From Tricholoma matsutake (taxonomy: Eukaryota; Basidiomycota; Agaricomycetes; Agaricales; Tricholomataceae), in contig AP026543.1 of assembly GCA_026075535.2 (NCBI GenBank), positions 11,470,001 through 11,534,000 of the forward strand: a stretch of 64,000 nucleotides of DNA, in the 5' to 3' direction. Shown here piece after piece: positions 1 to 11,209 of the stretch (the first letter of the stretch is position 1; every line of letters begins with the position of its first letter). Position numbers and translations under genes: made by a program. The notes below the pieces were generated by a model. That model did not search any database. It was not told the DNA's origin and saw only the letters and a program-made list of their open reading frames with translations.

Positions 1-1506
1 TCCAATCCTGCTGTCCTTGATCCTGCTCTATTTGCTCTTCCTGAGGATAAGGATGATGGCTTCCCTCCATCTCATCTTATTCTCACAAAAGTTGCAAAAC
101 CTGGGGTCAAAACTGCTGGTAGTTGATGTTGCTCCTCAATTGATGTGAAGGTCAAGAACAAGGCTCCGACTCCAGGTCCATCAAAAGGAATCAAGTGTGG
201 TCATGCTCTGTCTTCTGAGGAACCTGAACCAAAGAAGAGATGGGGATGCACTGCTGGGGTTGTCAATTATTCTAACAAAGATGTGGATGCTCTGTTAGAC
301 ATCATCAAGGAGAATCTTCCTACTGGTGGCAAGGGCTGGAATGTGGTTGGTAGTGAGTTTGTAGTATGGCCAAAGAAAATGGCAGGCCAGCTCAGACTGC
401 AAAGTCTTTGGAAGCCAAGTATAAACAGGTATGTGATCATCATCTGTTCAATATGTTAACTAATGAATTCCTATGCTTAGTTCATCAAGACTACAAAACC
501 AACTGGTGATGGTGAATGTCCCCCTCATGTTGAGCATGCACACAGCATCAAAGATCTTATCAATGAGAATGTTAACATGTGAGATCTTGATGACTCAGAG
601 ATTGCAGACATGGATGGCACTGACAATGATGTGATTGAGCTGAGGTATTTTTTGTTACCTATCATTTCATATCAGTCTTTGTTAACAATGTTTGACTTGA
701 ATAGTGATGATGATGCTGTACTCACTGTAAAGGCCAAACCCTCTGCGAAGAAGATAGCCATCATACCTGGTGGTGCTTCTGTGGTAGTGACTGATGGACC
801 CGTTGCACAACACACTTCTGATCACCTGCCAGCTCCATCTGCCCATCCATGTAATGCATGTTCCACTGCCCATGATTTACTCTCTCATATTTCATCATCC
901 CTTGACCCCTCAACTCAGATGTCTCAGAGTGAGGATTGTGCAACATGCACTTCACAGACTACCCAGCTCTTGACCCTTTCCAATCAGCTTTGTGATGCCC
1001 AAGCCACTATCAAGGGCCTGCACAACCATGTACAGGAGGCAGACCATGAATGGCATGCTTCAGAGAGATGTGCTGATAGAGCAGAATTCATGTCAATGCT
1101 TTTGGAACATTGGGATTCTGACCAACCTGTCTGAACTCAGCAAGCTTGGTGCTGTGGTCACCACTACCATCAAGAAGTTGTCTATGCTGATGGAGGTAGA
1201 GCAACCCAATGGATTGGCTCAGAAGATGAAGACAGGCCTGGTTTGCCATGTGAGGATTCTCCTGGAACAAGACACTATGGATAGTACAATGATGATGTAT
1301 CATGTATCAACATCTGGCCTCATATTGTTGTCCCTCAGCACCAATCTGTCTTCCATGGTGTTTCTGGTTCCCAATCCCCCCATCATGACAACCATCTCAA
1401 TTCTACTTCCTCTATGCAGTCTGACAACCATGATCTTGCTGTCACTGTTACTCCAACTTGGGGTGATAGAGGTATATCTTTCACCATCACACCCAGCCAT
1501 CAAGAT
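1..1506 (+). pseudogene. DUF6818-type repeat gene, broken, 5' end outside window
   Basis: The 145-420 region encodes the motif VNYSNKDVDALLDI followed by LPTGGKGWNVV, which I recognise as the DUF6818 domain of dispersed fungal genes of unknown function. A GT-AG intron fits at about 430-481, after which the next exon reads IKTTKPTGDGECPP, also family-typical. A one-base frame change lies just before the first intron, around 400, and an in-frame stop occurs near 580. A second intron fits at about 642-702. The following exon (about 703-1131) encodes a cysteine-containing, coiled-coil-like tail, and after a stop the reading continues as VYADGGRATQWIG and on to SHQD at 1506. A matching tail (LIQYHDEED) resumes just after the MITE at 1786. 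The accumulated breaks make this a pseudogene. Identification rests on remembered family motifs. Confidence 0.6.
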
Positions 1507-1785
1507 TAGTGTTTCAAAGTTTTTTTGATTTTTGATATATCTTAACAATGGTTGAACAGATTTTTTTTTCTGAGGGAGGACCCCCCATTATTTCCTAAAT
1601 TTTGTGATTATCTTGACAGTGGGTGGCTGAAATCTTTCCATCCCATAGAGGACCCCAGTCCTTTGCAAATTCTATCTCCTGTAATATTTTGGTGAATTCT
1701 TGGATTTTCCCTGAATTTATAATACAGCCTTTTGAAATCAACAAAGTCACAAAAAGTCAGAACCTGACTGGACTTTGAAACACTA
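1507..1785. mobile_element. Short hAT-like MITE (TAGTGTTTCAAAG termini)
   Basis: The segment starts TAGTGTTTCAAAG and ends CTTTGAAACACTA, a perfect 13-bp terminal inverted repeat. The same TAGTGTTT terminus is found on the elements at 12328-15264, 44311-44622 and 57065-58376, two of which have perfect 8-bp duplications. Here the flanks (ATCAAGAT and ATCTGATT) match poorly, so the duplication is decayed or the insertion was followed by change. No coding capacity is seen. It sits near the 3' end of the DUF6818 pseudogene. Confidence 0.7.
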
Positions 1786-2639
1786 ATCTGATTCAATATC
1801 ATGATGAAGAAGATGTCATCATGGGTAACTGACCACTGTTATTCTTAATTGTTGCTTAATACATATATACCTGTCACTTATTGTGATCACTCCCTTCATA
1901 TATTTACTCTCTGTGTTCTGTATATCCTAGTACCCAATCAACTATTAGTTAATATCAACATAAAGATTGTCTGCAGCTGACCTTATTCATTACTGAAATG
2001 AAAGCATCTGATGCGATCATTTTTGTGCTAGTCAGAGAACAGCATTGTCTCAAAAGAACTCCAGATCTGTTACTGCTCATCAGCTGTCCATATGGGCATG
2101 TAGACACTTCGTATTTGATTTATCCCAACCCTATGGGTGCAGAGATTGCATAACCAGCTACAGTATTCCAGGAGATCCCCTTGCCTTTCACTATAATTGA
2201 GCTCAAGCGGTATTCACAACTGCTCAAAGCATCCCTGTAATGCACAATTACCCCATTCAGCAGTTTGTCAATATGAGAGCAATTGTCAGTCCATAGCTAG
2301 CATTTCTTTGCATGCTTGTGGATCTGAAGGCAGCCATGTACCATCCTTCATTGGAGCTTTTATGCAACCATGTATCTGATCAGGGCCATGAGGAAACACT
2401 GTATCACAAAGAAGATTGTAGCTTTCAGGTGTTTCTGAACATAATTTTTCATAAATGGTGTGGGCAACTCAAGAATCATGCCAGCTTCCAGGAGTATTGA
2501 GTTTTGCACCAATAATAACACCTGTTGGAAGTTATGGTAAGTACTCTCTCATGTATGGACTATGAACACAGATCAGAACCTGTAGCTGAAAATGCCAACA
2601 CTCAGCTGACAAAATGCTCATGCAACCATCCATTGTACA
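1786..2639. other. No gene recognised
   Basis: The first 45 bases look like the end of the DUF6818 reading frame. The rest has only short open frames with no recognisable motif. Confidence 0.4.
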
Positions 2640-2805
2640 TAGCATTCTCAATCTCTTGATCTGGGGATAGTGTTGCCACTGGCTCAGCTGAGGTATTTCA
2701 ATAAAATGGCTATAGCATGCCAGATAAATTTCCTAAATTCACCAGGATATTTGAGCATATGGATGGGCCCATACGCCGAGGGGTTGTCTGCCAACATTAG
2801 TTGAA
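2640..2805 (+). repeat. Dispersed repeat, inverted partner of 12113-12270
   Basis: About 150 bases, from the GATAGTGTTGCCACTGG block to CTGCCAACATTA, are repeated in reverse orientation at 12113-12270 with roughly ten percent difference by eye. The partner copy forms the downstream end of a Harbinger-type transposase fragment, so this copy is probably another remnant of that transposon family. Confidence 0.7.
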
Positions 2806-2962
2806 CCGATCAATTGTCCCTGAATTATTTAATAAACAAAATTCAGCTTGATGGCTCGGCTTGAAATCAAAGCTGAGTGAATAAGTCAGGAATGTGACAG
2901 ATTTTTCTGATCAACTCTCAAAGTGCCAGTGTTACCCAGTGCTGGTGTGTCGCTGGTGAGTT

Positions 2963-3625
2963 TCACATCCCCATAGGCATGACCACCCATTCCCACAAGC
3001 TGAATGGTGTCAAGGTAGCTGTGTATTTTATGTGTTCTGGATTCACCAAGGTTTGAAAGAATGAATTAGTCATGTCAATTTTCCCCCAGATTTTTCCTTT
3101 TGTGCAATCAGCCAGAATGTCATCTATTTGTGGTAACAGATAGTTATCTGGTATAGTTAACCGATTCAGGTGTTGGTAGTCATTTACCCAATGTGGCAAG
3201 ACTGTGGGGTCCACCTTCGGGATAATGAAAGATGGCAGTGTGTATGGTGACGCCAATGGTCTAATCCTCCCCATGGCCAGGTGCTGATCTATCAATATCT
3301 TCCAACCTGGTTGATATTTTCAAGGACACCCATATGCTCATGCCACTGATACAGGTGCACCCAGTTGCAATTCAATATTGTGGTAGACATCATGCAGCAA
3401 GTCCTTGACATGAGGTATATCGGATGGGAAATGATCTTTGTATAGTGTTTTGAAGGTGCTGTCTAAATGTTGTAGCTCTGCCATTGTAGCCAATTCTGCA
3501 ATATGAGTTTGGACTGCTCCAATCACACAAGGCCCTGTGTAAGTCTCATCTGTGAAATCGAAGTGTTCCAGATTTTCTTCAAAAACAGCAATTAGTTCTT
3601 GGTGCATGCTTTTCCACTTAAGCAT
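2963..3625 (-). pseudogene. gypsy reverse transcriptase, N-terminal part
   Basis: Two frames (3625-3338 and 3295-2963) cover the start of reverse transcriptase: the linker with YKDHFPSDIPHV, then QHLAMGRIRPLASPYTLPSF, VNDYQHLNRLTIPDNY, DDILADCTKGKIWGKIDMTN and WEWVVMPMGM. These are the fingers and early palm motifs of gypsy RT. The YxDD-containing palm is missing because the element is truncated around 2895. A frame change separates the two parts. Confidence 0.85.
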
Positions 3626-3795
3626 AACTTGCTCCTTTCCAAGCAGGAGGTCTTTCCATGCCTGCTTTTGTTTCTCCCAAGGTGACAGTTGTGTTTTCTT
3701 TCACCGTGTGCCTGGTATGGGGGGGTTTAGCAAATCATAATTTGTGTCCATTGCTATGGCAGTGCACATCTTCGTATCCACAATGATGTGATTCC

Positions 3796-4320
3796 TTACA
3801 AGGAATCAAACCCAAGGATGAGATCCATGTGAAGCTGTAGGCAGATAATTGTGTTGACCACTCGAGATTTCCATTCAGAGTCTGGGGATTGGACATGTAA
3901 TTTACAGTAATGCGATAATAACAACCTAGAGTCTGGATTTCTCTTTTCCTTTGTAAATGCACCTGAAACAGACATTGACTTGAATAATTTCTTTGGTACC
4001 AGGCCTAGAATCTCCACCAATTTGCTAGAAATCAACACTGGAGGGCAACCATGGTCAATGAGGGCTTCAATTGGGGTAGGTGCACAAGTGAACAGCACAT
4101 CAACACAACATGTCCATTTCAGGTGCTGAGGAAGCATGAAAAGATCAGATACACACTCATCACCTTCATTTGCAATCATGTCCACGTCGAAGTAATCTTC
4201 TTCTTTGCTATCATCGAAAACTGCAGCAATGTGGGTCACTGGGGCAGTCACAGTTGTCACATTGCCATTTCGGTCAAATATTGCCTTTGCCTTCAGTGCT
4301 CCAATGTCACTGCCTTGCAT
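3796..4320 (-). pseudogene. gypsy retroviral-type aspartic protease region
   Basis: The residues ALIDHGCPPVLISSKLVEIL occupy the position of the catalytic D-[ST]-G loop. The usual DSG or DTG is here DHG. The parallel gypsy element at 59 kb also reads ALIDHGSPPVLI, so DHG is a lineage feature or a shared variant and not a local mutation. Confidence 0.7.
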
Positions 4321-4718
4321 GCCTCAATGGTTGCTCTGCTAATTGGGCATTCTTGCGACAAGTGGCCTGCATAAAATACACAGCATTTGTAACAGCCTCT
4401 GTGGACTGTGAGTAAGTTCTTTTCGTTGTCTGTGAGGCAAGGGAGGAGGGTGTTGCCACTGTTTGATGTGACCATCGTAATGCTGTTGGTGGTTCCTGCA
4501 TTCGAGTTCACTGTAGCTGCCATGGGTCTTGCCTTCCTCACCGTTTCTACAACCCACTGATTGCACTGTAAGTTGAGGTCTTCTTCCAGGTGATGCACCC
4601 GTTCCATCCATTCTTCAAGGTCAATGATGGAGTCCAGGAGGCCAACCCTAGCCCCTGCAGGGATTGCATTGTTGCCATTATACATTCTTTTCAGTGTAAG
4701 GTTTAAGCATGGGATCAA
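4293..4718 (-). pseudogene. gypsy gag, zinc-knuckle part
   Basis: This is the second half of Gag. It contains a CCHC-like knuckle (CYKCCVFYAGHLSQECP) near residues 112-128, which would bind the element's RNA during particle assembly. It overlaps the protease frame at 3796-4320 by 28 bases in a different frame. Confidence 0.75.
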
Positions 4719-4868
4719 GTGGCATCAAAGGTTTCCAGGAGGGATATAGTACACAGACTCCTGGGCTGTGAGTTCATCATTAGTGTTACAGACCTTGTTC
4801 ACCCAAGTGAGGAAAGCTGTCCCTCCCTGCATTGCAATCTGATCCTGTACCAATTTGTCCTCCCATGA

Positions 4869-5157
4869 TCACACCAGAAATTTCACCTTGAATTCTCCCA
4901 TGAACTCTTTGAAGGTCAGTGTGAGCAATCTGTCATCATCTGCATTTACCCAAGACTGAACTGATGCAGCCTCAAAGTTATAGATGATCTTCGGCACTTG
5001 TTCATCTGCTGCGATACTTTTGTTTGTGAAGTAACGTTGGCAGGCTGTCTTGAACCCATGAAGGATCTGGATGTCTAGTCTACCTGCTGTTAAGAGTGGG
5101 GGCAAGTTTGCAGATGCTTGCTTGACTTCAGCAGGCACATATAGTTGATCAATGAGA
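4869..5157 (-). pseudogene. gypsy gag, N-terminal half (continues from 11515-11210)
   Basis: This encodes the capsid-like part of a gypsy Gag: LTAGRLDIQILHGFK, then a helical region ending in EFMGEFKVKFL. The same pattern (TAGKITPLIMQLWTLACK) occurs in the gypsy gag at 45.8 kb. A stop interrupts the reading just downstream of 4869. Confidence 0.7.
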
Positions 5158-5162
5158 GGGGC

Positions 5163-5588
5163 TGTAAGGGGACTAAGGGGGTGGCCTGTGTGTTTTTCCT
5201 ATTTTTTATGTTCGTCCTATATTTTTCCCCACCTCATTTCCTTCTATTCTTCATTTTCTATGATTTTTCCGGATTTTATTACTAATTTTCCCTTGCTATC
5301 ATGTTTGTACATGTTGACATTGTTATATTTAGAGGCGGAGTACCCCTTCCGACACATACCCCTTGGTATGATGTCATTCGGCGGCCTTGATCTGCCTATC
5401 TCCACCTTTTTCTATTTTTAGGTTATATTTGATTTTTGTCGTCTTCACATATACTGGGCATCAGCAAGGGGATCCTTAGAGTTTTCTCTTCGGATTTCCC
5501 TTTGCTAGGTGTGTCCCCAATGCCTGTATTATGTAGTATAATTTTAACTTTGGATTTCCCTTTGCTAGAGGCTTAGGTTGCCCTTATA
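5163..5588 (+). repeat. Left (5') LTR of the chromovirus
   Basis: 426 bp, beginning TGTAAGGGGACTA and ending GCCCTTATA. It is preceded by the target duplication GGGGC at 5158-5162. The expected terminal CA is TA in both LTRs, so the change predates this insertion. The solo LTR at 45325-45755 also shows TATAAGGG at that end and still has the TGTAAGG start. Confidence 0.95.
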
Positions 5589-5606
5589 GTAGAAAACTCT
5601 CCCCTA
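5588..5606 (+). promoter_or_regulatory. Candidate self-priming primer-binding site
   Basis: Just after the left LTR, AGAAAACTCT (5592-5601) is the exact reverse complement of AGAGTTTTCT at 5478-5487 inside the LTR. The following CCTAAGG also pairs with CCTTAG immediately before that LTR site. In the Tf1/sushi chromoviruses the first bases of the RNA fold back on the primer site and prime reverse transcription, instead of a tRNA. This geometry would fit if transcription starts near 5478. No tRNA-type primer site is apparent. Confidence 0.5.
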
Positions 5607-5754
5607 AGGCCCGAAAATCGCGAACGCGCTGCCCAAGATAGGCAGGTACGGACTGGACGATGCTCCCCAAAGCTCCACAGAGTCCCTACACACCGTTCCA
5701 GATAATCTCGCCTTTATTACGCCACCATTTTCGCCAAACGCACTCCCTAGCGAC

Positions 5755-6873
5755 ATGGACACATCAGAACGCTTCGATGCGCTTGAAAGCGACATTTCCA
5801 GAATGCGCACGCAAATCGACTCGCTTAAATCTACGATTGAAAACTTCATTAGGACCCTCCAGGCTAACCCTACGACCAATAGTTCCCCCTTTACGACTCC
5901 AAGTGCACCCGACAACGACGTTTTGCCAAATGCGTCCACTAAGGAACGTGCCCAGATCAAACTGTCCCCCCCCACCAAATTTAATGGTGCACATGCGCAG
6001 GGACGTGCATTCCTTAATTCCTGTGAGTTATACATTAGTCTCCAGTCGCATCAATTCATCGATGAGGCTGCAAAAATTTATTGGGCCTTCACATACATGA
6101 AATCTGAACGCGCCTATCTCTATGTGGACCGTATCCTATGTCAAACTAAAGAACTCGGTTCTCTACCTTTCTCCACTTGGGGTGACTTTCAAGCTGAGTT
6201 CATACGCCACTTCTGCCCCCTCAATGAACGCCACCGAGCAGTGACACGACTTGAGTCATCCGCTTACCACCAGGGATGTCGATCCGTGGACGATCATATC
6301 GATGAGTTCAAGGATTTGGTGGACATGGCAGGATATGGGAGTGGGTTACCAGTGGTGGTGAAGTTCCGACGGGGGCTCAACCGAGAAATTCAGGACCAGA
6401 TTGCACAGATGTTGGAAGGGCGCCCAGCGGACGATGATATCCTTGCTTGGTATGAAGCTGCTTCACTCTGTGACGAGAACCGACTCACAAATGCGGCGTT
6501 TAATGCTGCATTCCGTGCTCCAACTACCACTCATACGCCCTACACCTTCAATCGAAGCCTCCCCCGCCCTAACCCCATTCCTGTTTGTCAAACTCCCACA
6601 CCAGCCGTCAATGTCCCAGTACCAATGGATGTTGATGCAGCCCACAGCCGTGCACATAAGTTGGATCTCTGCTACCGTTGTGGGGAACCTGGACACAGGG
6701 CTGGAGCATGTCCCCATCATCAGGATATCTGCATGCTCACCCCCGAGGGACGAGACGAACTCCTGCAAGATTTGTTGGTGCTTGTAGATGTTGAGGAAGC
6801 GAAGGATCAAGTTGCAGAGGAGATTAAGTTGGAAGTTGTAGAGGAGCAGGATTTTCCTATTCACAGCGAGTGA
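5755..6873 (+). CDS. gag: Gag of the chromovirus
   Basis: This 372-residue protein starts at an ATG with a coiled-coil-like N-terminus (residues 1-40). A retrotransposon Gag capsid domain follows at about residues 75-235, including KIYWAFTYMKSERA, FRRGLNREIQDQIAQML and the preceding DHIDEFKDLV. A CCHC zinc knuckle, CYRCGEPGHRAGACPHH, lies at about residues 306-322. It would package element RNA into cytoplasmic particles. The reading frame is intact. The stop (6871-6873) comes just before the pol frame, which lies in a different phase, so Pol needs a frame shift or re-initiation. Confidence 0.93.
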   Translation: MDTSERFDALESDISRMRTQIDSLKSTIENFIRTLQANPTTNSSPFTTPSAPDNDVLPNASTKERAQIKLSPPTKFNGAHAQGRAFLNSCELYISLQSHQFIDEAAKIYWAFTYMKSERAYLYVDRILCQTKELGSLPFSTWGDFQAEFIRHFCPLNERHRAVTRLESSAYHQGCRSVDDHIDEFKDLVDMAGYGSGLPVVVKFRRGLNREIQDQIAQMLEGRPADDDILAWYEAASLCDENRLTNAAFNAAFRAPTTTHTPYTFNRSLPRPNPIPVCQTPTPAVNVPVPMDVDAAHSRAHKLDLCYRCGEPGHRAGACPHHQDICMLTPEGRDELLQDLLVLVDVEEAKDQVAEEIKLEVVEEQDFPIHSE

Positions 6874-6878
6874 ATCGT

Positions 6879-9800
6879 ATGCCCTCATTGCCTATCCATA
6901 ACCGCTTTGAAGTCTTGTCAATTGAATCCCCAGAGAATGAATCCATTTCTGTGACTGCTCCCCTCTCTGACCCTTTGAAGTTGGCTAAAGATGTACCTGC
7001 TCTCCCCATCTCTCCTTCTACTCCACATCCCAAAATTAAATCATGGGAATGTAAACTACCACACAAGTATATTGTGGCATCTACTCCCTCTGCACATTCC
7101 TTAAACCTAGCCATCGAACTGCAGACGACCGACACTGGACAGATACTCGGTGTCTCTGCGCTCCTGGACTCTGGTGCGACTGGTCTCTTCATCGATTCCC
7201 AGCTGGTACAACAACATCGCCTAAATACTCGCTCACTCTCATGTCCGATACCTGTATATAATGTGGATGGATCCCCAAATGAAGCTGGTGCCATCCGAGA
7301 GGTTGCAGACCTGGTTCTCCATTACAAAGATCATAGTGAGCGTGCCCTTTTTGCTGTCACTCAATTAGGAAAGCAAAAGGTGATTTTGGGATATCCATGG
7401 CTTTGAGACCATAACCCAGAGGTCGACTGGCATACCGGGGAGGTTACCATGAGCCAATGTCCATCCCACTGTCGGACGTGTTTCACAGAAGCCAGGCAAG
7501 AACATCGTGGACAGAAGGCGGCAATACGACGTACTCAGAAGTGTCATGCTGGACCCCTGCCTATACCTGAAGTGGAGTTGGAAGGGGTTCCTGATCTAAT
7601 GCCGGACTCGGATGATGATGATGAGGACCCAGAGGAAGTGGAGGAGGGTGATCGGATCTTCTACACTGCGATTCGCTCATCGCATGAGGTGTGTGCCACA
7701 TCGAACATATCCCAACGCCTCGCCGAGGCCTTCCACAAAAACAACGCTGCTAAATCCTCTACTAACTCCTTACTCCCTCATCTCCATGAGTTTGAAGACG
7801 TGTTCTCCAAGGAGTCATTCGACTCTCTTCCTGCGTGCAAGCCATGGGATCACGCGATCGAACTCACCCCCGGTGCAACCCCTTCATCCTGCAAGGTCTA
7901 TCCTCTCTCTCCGGAAGAACAACGGCAGCTTGACCAGTTCATCGACGAGCACCTGGCCTCTGGACGTATTCGACCATCAAAGTCACCCATGGCCTCTCCC
8001 TTTTTCTTTGTCAAGAAGAAGGATGGCTCACTTCAACCAGTTCAAGACTACAGAAGGCTCAACAACATCACGGTCAAAAATCACTACCCACTACCCCTCA
8101 TCTCCGAACTGGTAAACCAGCTCCATGGAGCCCGATACTTCACCAAGCTCGATGTCCGTTGGGGCTATAATAATGTGAGGATAAAGGAGGGAGATGAGTG
8201 GAAGGCAGCCTTTTGTACCAACCATGGTCTTTTTGAACCGCTTGTCATGTTCTTTGGCCTTACTAATAGCCCTGCCACCTTTCAGACCATGATGAATGAC
8301 ATCTTCCACAACCTCATCCTTGAAGGCATTGTCTGCATCTATCTCGATGACATCCTCATCTTCACTCGCACGGTTGAAGAGCACCGTCGCATCACGTGCC
8401 TCGTCCTAGAGCGACTTTGACAGTACAAACTCTACCTTTGTCAGGACAAATGCGAGTTCGAAAGGACCAAGATCGAGTACCTCAGCCTGATTATCTCGGA
8501 GGGTCAAGTGGAGATGGATCCTATCAAGGTAAACGGGGTCACAGCTTGGCCGACGCCCACGAACAAGAAGGAGGTGCAGTCTTTCCTGGGCTTCATCAAT
8601 TTCAATCGGCATTTTATCAAGAATTTCTCACATCATGCACGACCACTGTTTGACTTGACAGGAAAGGAGGCATGGAGGTGGGATAATGCACAACAGGAGG
8701 CGTTGGAAAAGCTCAAGGAGATGGTCACTTCTGCTCCCATTCTTACCTTTGCTGACGATTCACGTCCTTTTTGTGTAGAAGCTGACAGTTCTGACTTTGC
8801 AATGGGCACTGCATTGTCTCAGCAGTCTGTGGAGGACCAGAAGTGGCATCCTGTTGCATTCTACTCCAAAAGCCTTAGTGCTGTAGAGTGAAACTATGAG
8901 ATCCATGACAAGGAGATGTTGGTGATAATGCGTGCACTTGAGGAGTGGCGACACTTTCTCGAGGGTGCCCAACACAAGGTGGAAATTTGGATGGATCACA
9001 AGAATCTCGAGTACTTCATGACGGCCAAGAAATTGAACCGTCGTCAAGCTCGTTGGTCCCTGTATCTATCTAGATTTGACTTCTCCTTGCACCACCGTCC
9101 AGGTCACAGCATGGGGAAGACCAATGCCCTATCCCGACGTGCAGACCATGGGGATGGCAGTGGTGACAACCAAAACATTGTGCTGTTGCAGCCAGACCTG
9201 TTCACCATTTGGGCACTGGAAGGCATCGCACCCCAGGGCGAGGAGCAGGACATCCTACGTGACATTCATCACGCAAACCGTAGCGGTTTACATGAGGATG
9301 TTGTCGCCCAAGCTGTTAAGGAACTGAGGAAGGGATTGACCCTTTCCTTACGTGCGGCAGAGTGGGCTGAAAAGGAGGACTTGTTGTACTTCAGGGATCA
9401 CATCTATGTTCCCAATGACCCAGACCTTCACCGGCGCATCATATCCCAACACCATGACTCACAGATTGCTGGCCACCCTGGACGCTGGAAGACCTTGGAG
9501 CTCACCTCACGGAACTATTGGTGGCCACAAATGTCACAGCTCATTGGTCAGTATTGTCGCACTTGTGACCTTTGCTTATGCACCAAGGTTCCTCGTCGCA
9601 AGCCTATTGGTGAGCTACACCCTCTTCATGTTCCAGAGAGTCATTGGGATGTCGTCAGTGTTGACTTTGTGGTGGAATTGCCAGAGTCAAACGGGTTTGA
9701 TGCGGTGATGTGCACAGTTGACTCAGTGGGAAAACACGCTCACTTCATTCCCACTCATACCACTGTCAGTGCCCTAGGTGCCACTCGACTCTACCTCCAC

Positions 9801-10772
9801 CATGTGTGGAAATTACATGGACTTCCTGGTGCCTTCCTCTTGGATCGTGGCCCTCAGTTCATTGCAGAGTTCACTCGTGAGCTGTACCGACTCCTGGGGA
9901 TCAAACTCCTCGCTTCAACTGCTTATCACCCACAAACCGATGGCCAGATGGAGCAAGTCAACCAGGAACTGGAGCAGTACATCCGCCTCTTTGTCAATGA
10001 ACGCCAGGACGATTGGGATGATCTCCTTCCTTTGGCCGAATTCGGATACAACAACCATGTCCATGCTTCCACTCAACAGACCCCTTTCCTCTTAGACACT
10101 GGACGACATCCACGCATGGGATTTGAACCTCGCCCAACTCCCTCACACATTGAGATGGTGAATGAGTTCACAGAACGCATGAGGGATAGCTTGGAGGAGG
10201 CAAGGGCAGCCTTAGCAAAGGGGAAGGATGACATGGCGCGATTTTACAACCAATGCCACTCCCCAACCCCTCAGTACAAGGTTGGTGATCGAGTTTATCT
10301 TGACTCCAGTGACATCTCCACTACACGTCCATCCAAGAAACTCACTCATCGCTTCTTGGGACCTTTCCCCATTGTCAAGTGCGTTGGAACGCATGCCTAT
10401 CGTCTATGCCTCCCAGCCTCCATGTCCAGACTCCATCCCATCCTCCATGTTGTCAAATTGCTTCCAGCTCCCCCAGATCCATTCCCGGGACGCCATTCAC
10501 ACCCACCACCACCACCTACAGTGATCGAGGGAGAACCCCAATACGAAGTCGAGTCAATCTTGGATAGCTGTTTACGTCGAGGAAAACTCCAGTATTTGGT
10601 ACATTGGAAGGGTTATGGGTATGAGGAGAACTCATGGGTCGAAGAGTCTGATGTAAATGCCCCTCGGTTATTCAAGGAATTCCACCGATGGCACACTGCT
10701 GCACCGCGTCGCATTCAAGTCACGGACTTTGGTCGTATGCGATTTCGAATGCACCGGGGCGATGCATCTTAG
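6879..10772 (+). pseudogene. pol: Pol of the chromovirus, one frame with three TGA stops
   Basis: One continuous frame encodes, in order: aspartic protease (LLDSGATGLFID, about 7160-7200), reverse transcriptase (fingers from about 7940; catalytic YLDDILIF at about 8340), RNase H (FCVEADSSDFAMG, from 8770), integrase with an HHCC zinc site (IAGHPGRW...CRTCDLC, about 9470-9580) and a DDE core (VDFVVELPE, FLLDRGPQF, QVNQELEQ, about 9660-9980), and a C-terminal chromodomain (ESILDSCLRRGKLQYLVHWK, about 10552-10700). The chromodomain class usually targets integration through modified histones. TGA stops occur at 7404, 8418 and 8889. Each is where I would expect an arginine codon, so all three fit CGA to TGA changes. 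No indels are seen. Confidence 0.93.
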
Positions 10773-10783
10773 AGAGGGGGTGA
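10771..10783 (+). other. Polypurine tract
   Basis: AGAGAGGGGGTGA sits directly against the first base of the right LTR, the expected place for plus-strand priming. Confidence 0.8.
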
Positions 10784-11209
10784 TGTAAGGGGACTAGGGG
10801 GGTGCCCTGTGTGTTTTTCCTATTTTTTATGTTTGTCCTATATTTTTCCCCACCTCATTTCCTTCTATTCTTCATTTTCTATGATTTTTCCGGATTTTAT
10901 TACTAATTTTCCCTTGCTATCATGTTTGTACATGTTGACATTTTTATATTTAGAGGCGGAGTACCCCTTCCGACACATACCCCTTGGTATGATGTCATTC
11001 GGTGGCCTTGATCCGCCTATCTCCGCCTTTTTCTATTTTTAGGTTATATTTGATTTTTGTCGTCTTCACATATACTGGGCATCAGCAAGGGGATCCTTAG
11101 AGTTTTCTCTTCGGATTTCCCTTTGCTAGGTGTGTCCCCAATGCCTGTATTATGTAGTATAATTTTAACTTCGGATTTCCCTTTGCTAGAGGCTTAGATT
11201 GCCCTTATA
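10784..11209 (+). repeat. Right (3') LTR of the chromovirus
   Basis: 426 bp, the same length as the left LTR and about 98 percent identical by eye. It is followed by the target duplication GGGGC at 11210-11214. Confidence 0.95.

Larger units (their letters stand above)
2895..5162 (-). mobile_element. Old Ty3/gypsy element, main part (gag-protease-RT), minus strand
   Basis: Reading leftwards on the minus strand, this block gives the rest of gag (5157-4290), protease (about 4080-3960) and reverse transcriptase (3625-2895). It is cut off shortly after the RT segment, near KICHI. The 5' end of gag lies at 11515-11210, because a complete gypsy element (5163-11209) has inserted within gag. Joining across that insertion keeps the frame (MAP then LIDQLYVPAE). 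Several frame changes and stops show that it is old. RNase H, integrase and LTRs are not seen. It resembles the decayed gypsy element at 54.5-61 kb. Confidence 0.85.
5163..11209 (+). mobile_element. Nearly complete chromodomain Ty3/gypsy retrotransposon (chromovirus)
   Basis: The element is 6047 bp with two 426-bp LTRs that start TGTAAGGGG and end CCCTTATA. It is flanked by the 5-bp duplication GGGGC (5158-5162 and 11210-11214). Order inside: self-complementary primer-site candidate, gag (5755-6873), pol (protease, RT, RNase H, integrase, chromodomain; 6879-10772), then a purine-rich tract directly before the right LTR. By eye the LTRs differ at about nine positions, so the insertion is relatively recent. 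Pol carries three in-frame TGA stops, so this copy cannot make Pol by itself. It lies inside gag of an older gypsy element. Confidence 0.95.

Noticed and set aside
1499..1793. An 8-bp duplication for the short MITE
   Set aside because: Only about four of eight positions agree, so no duplication is claimed.
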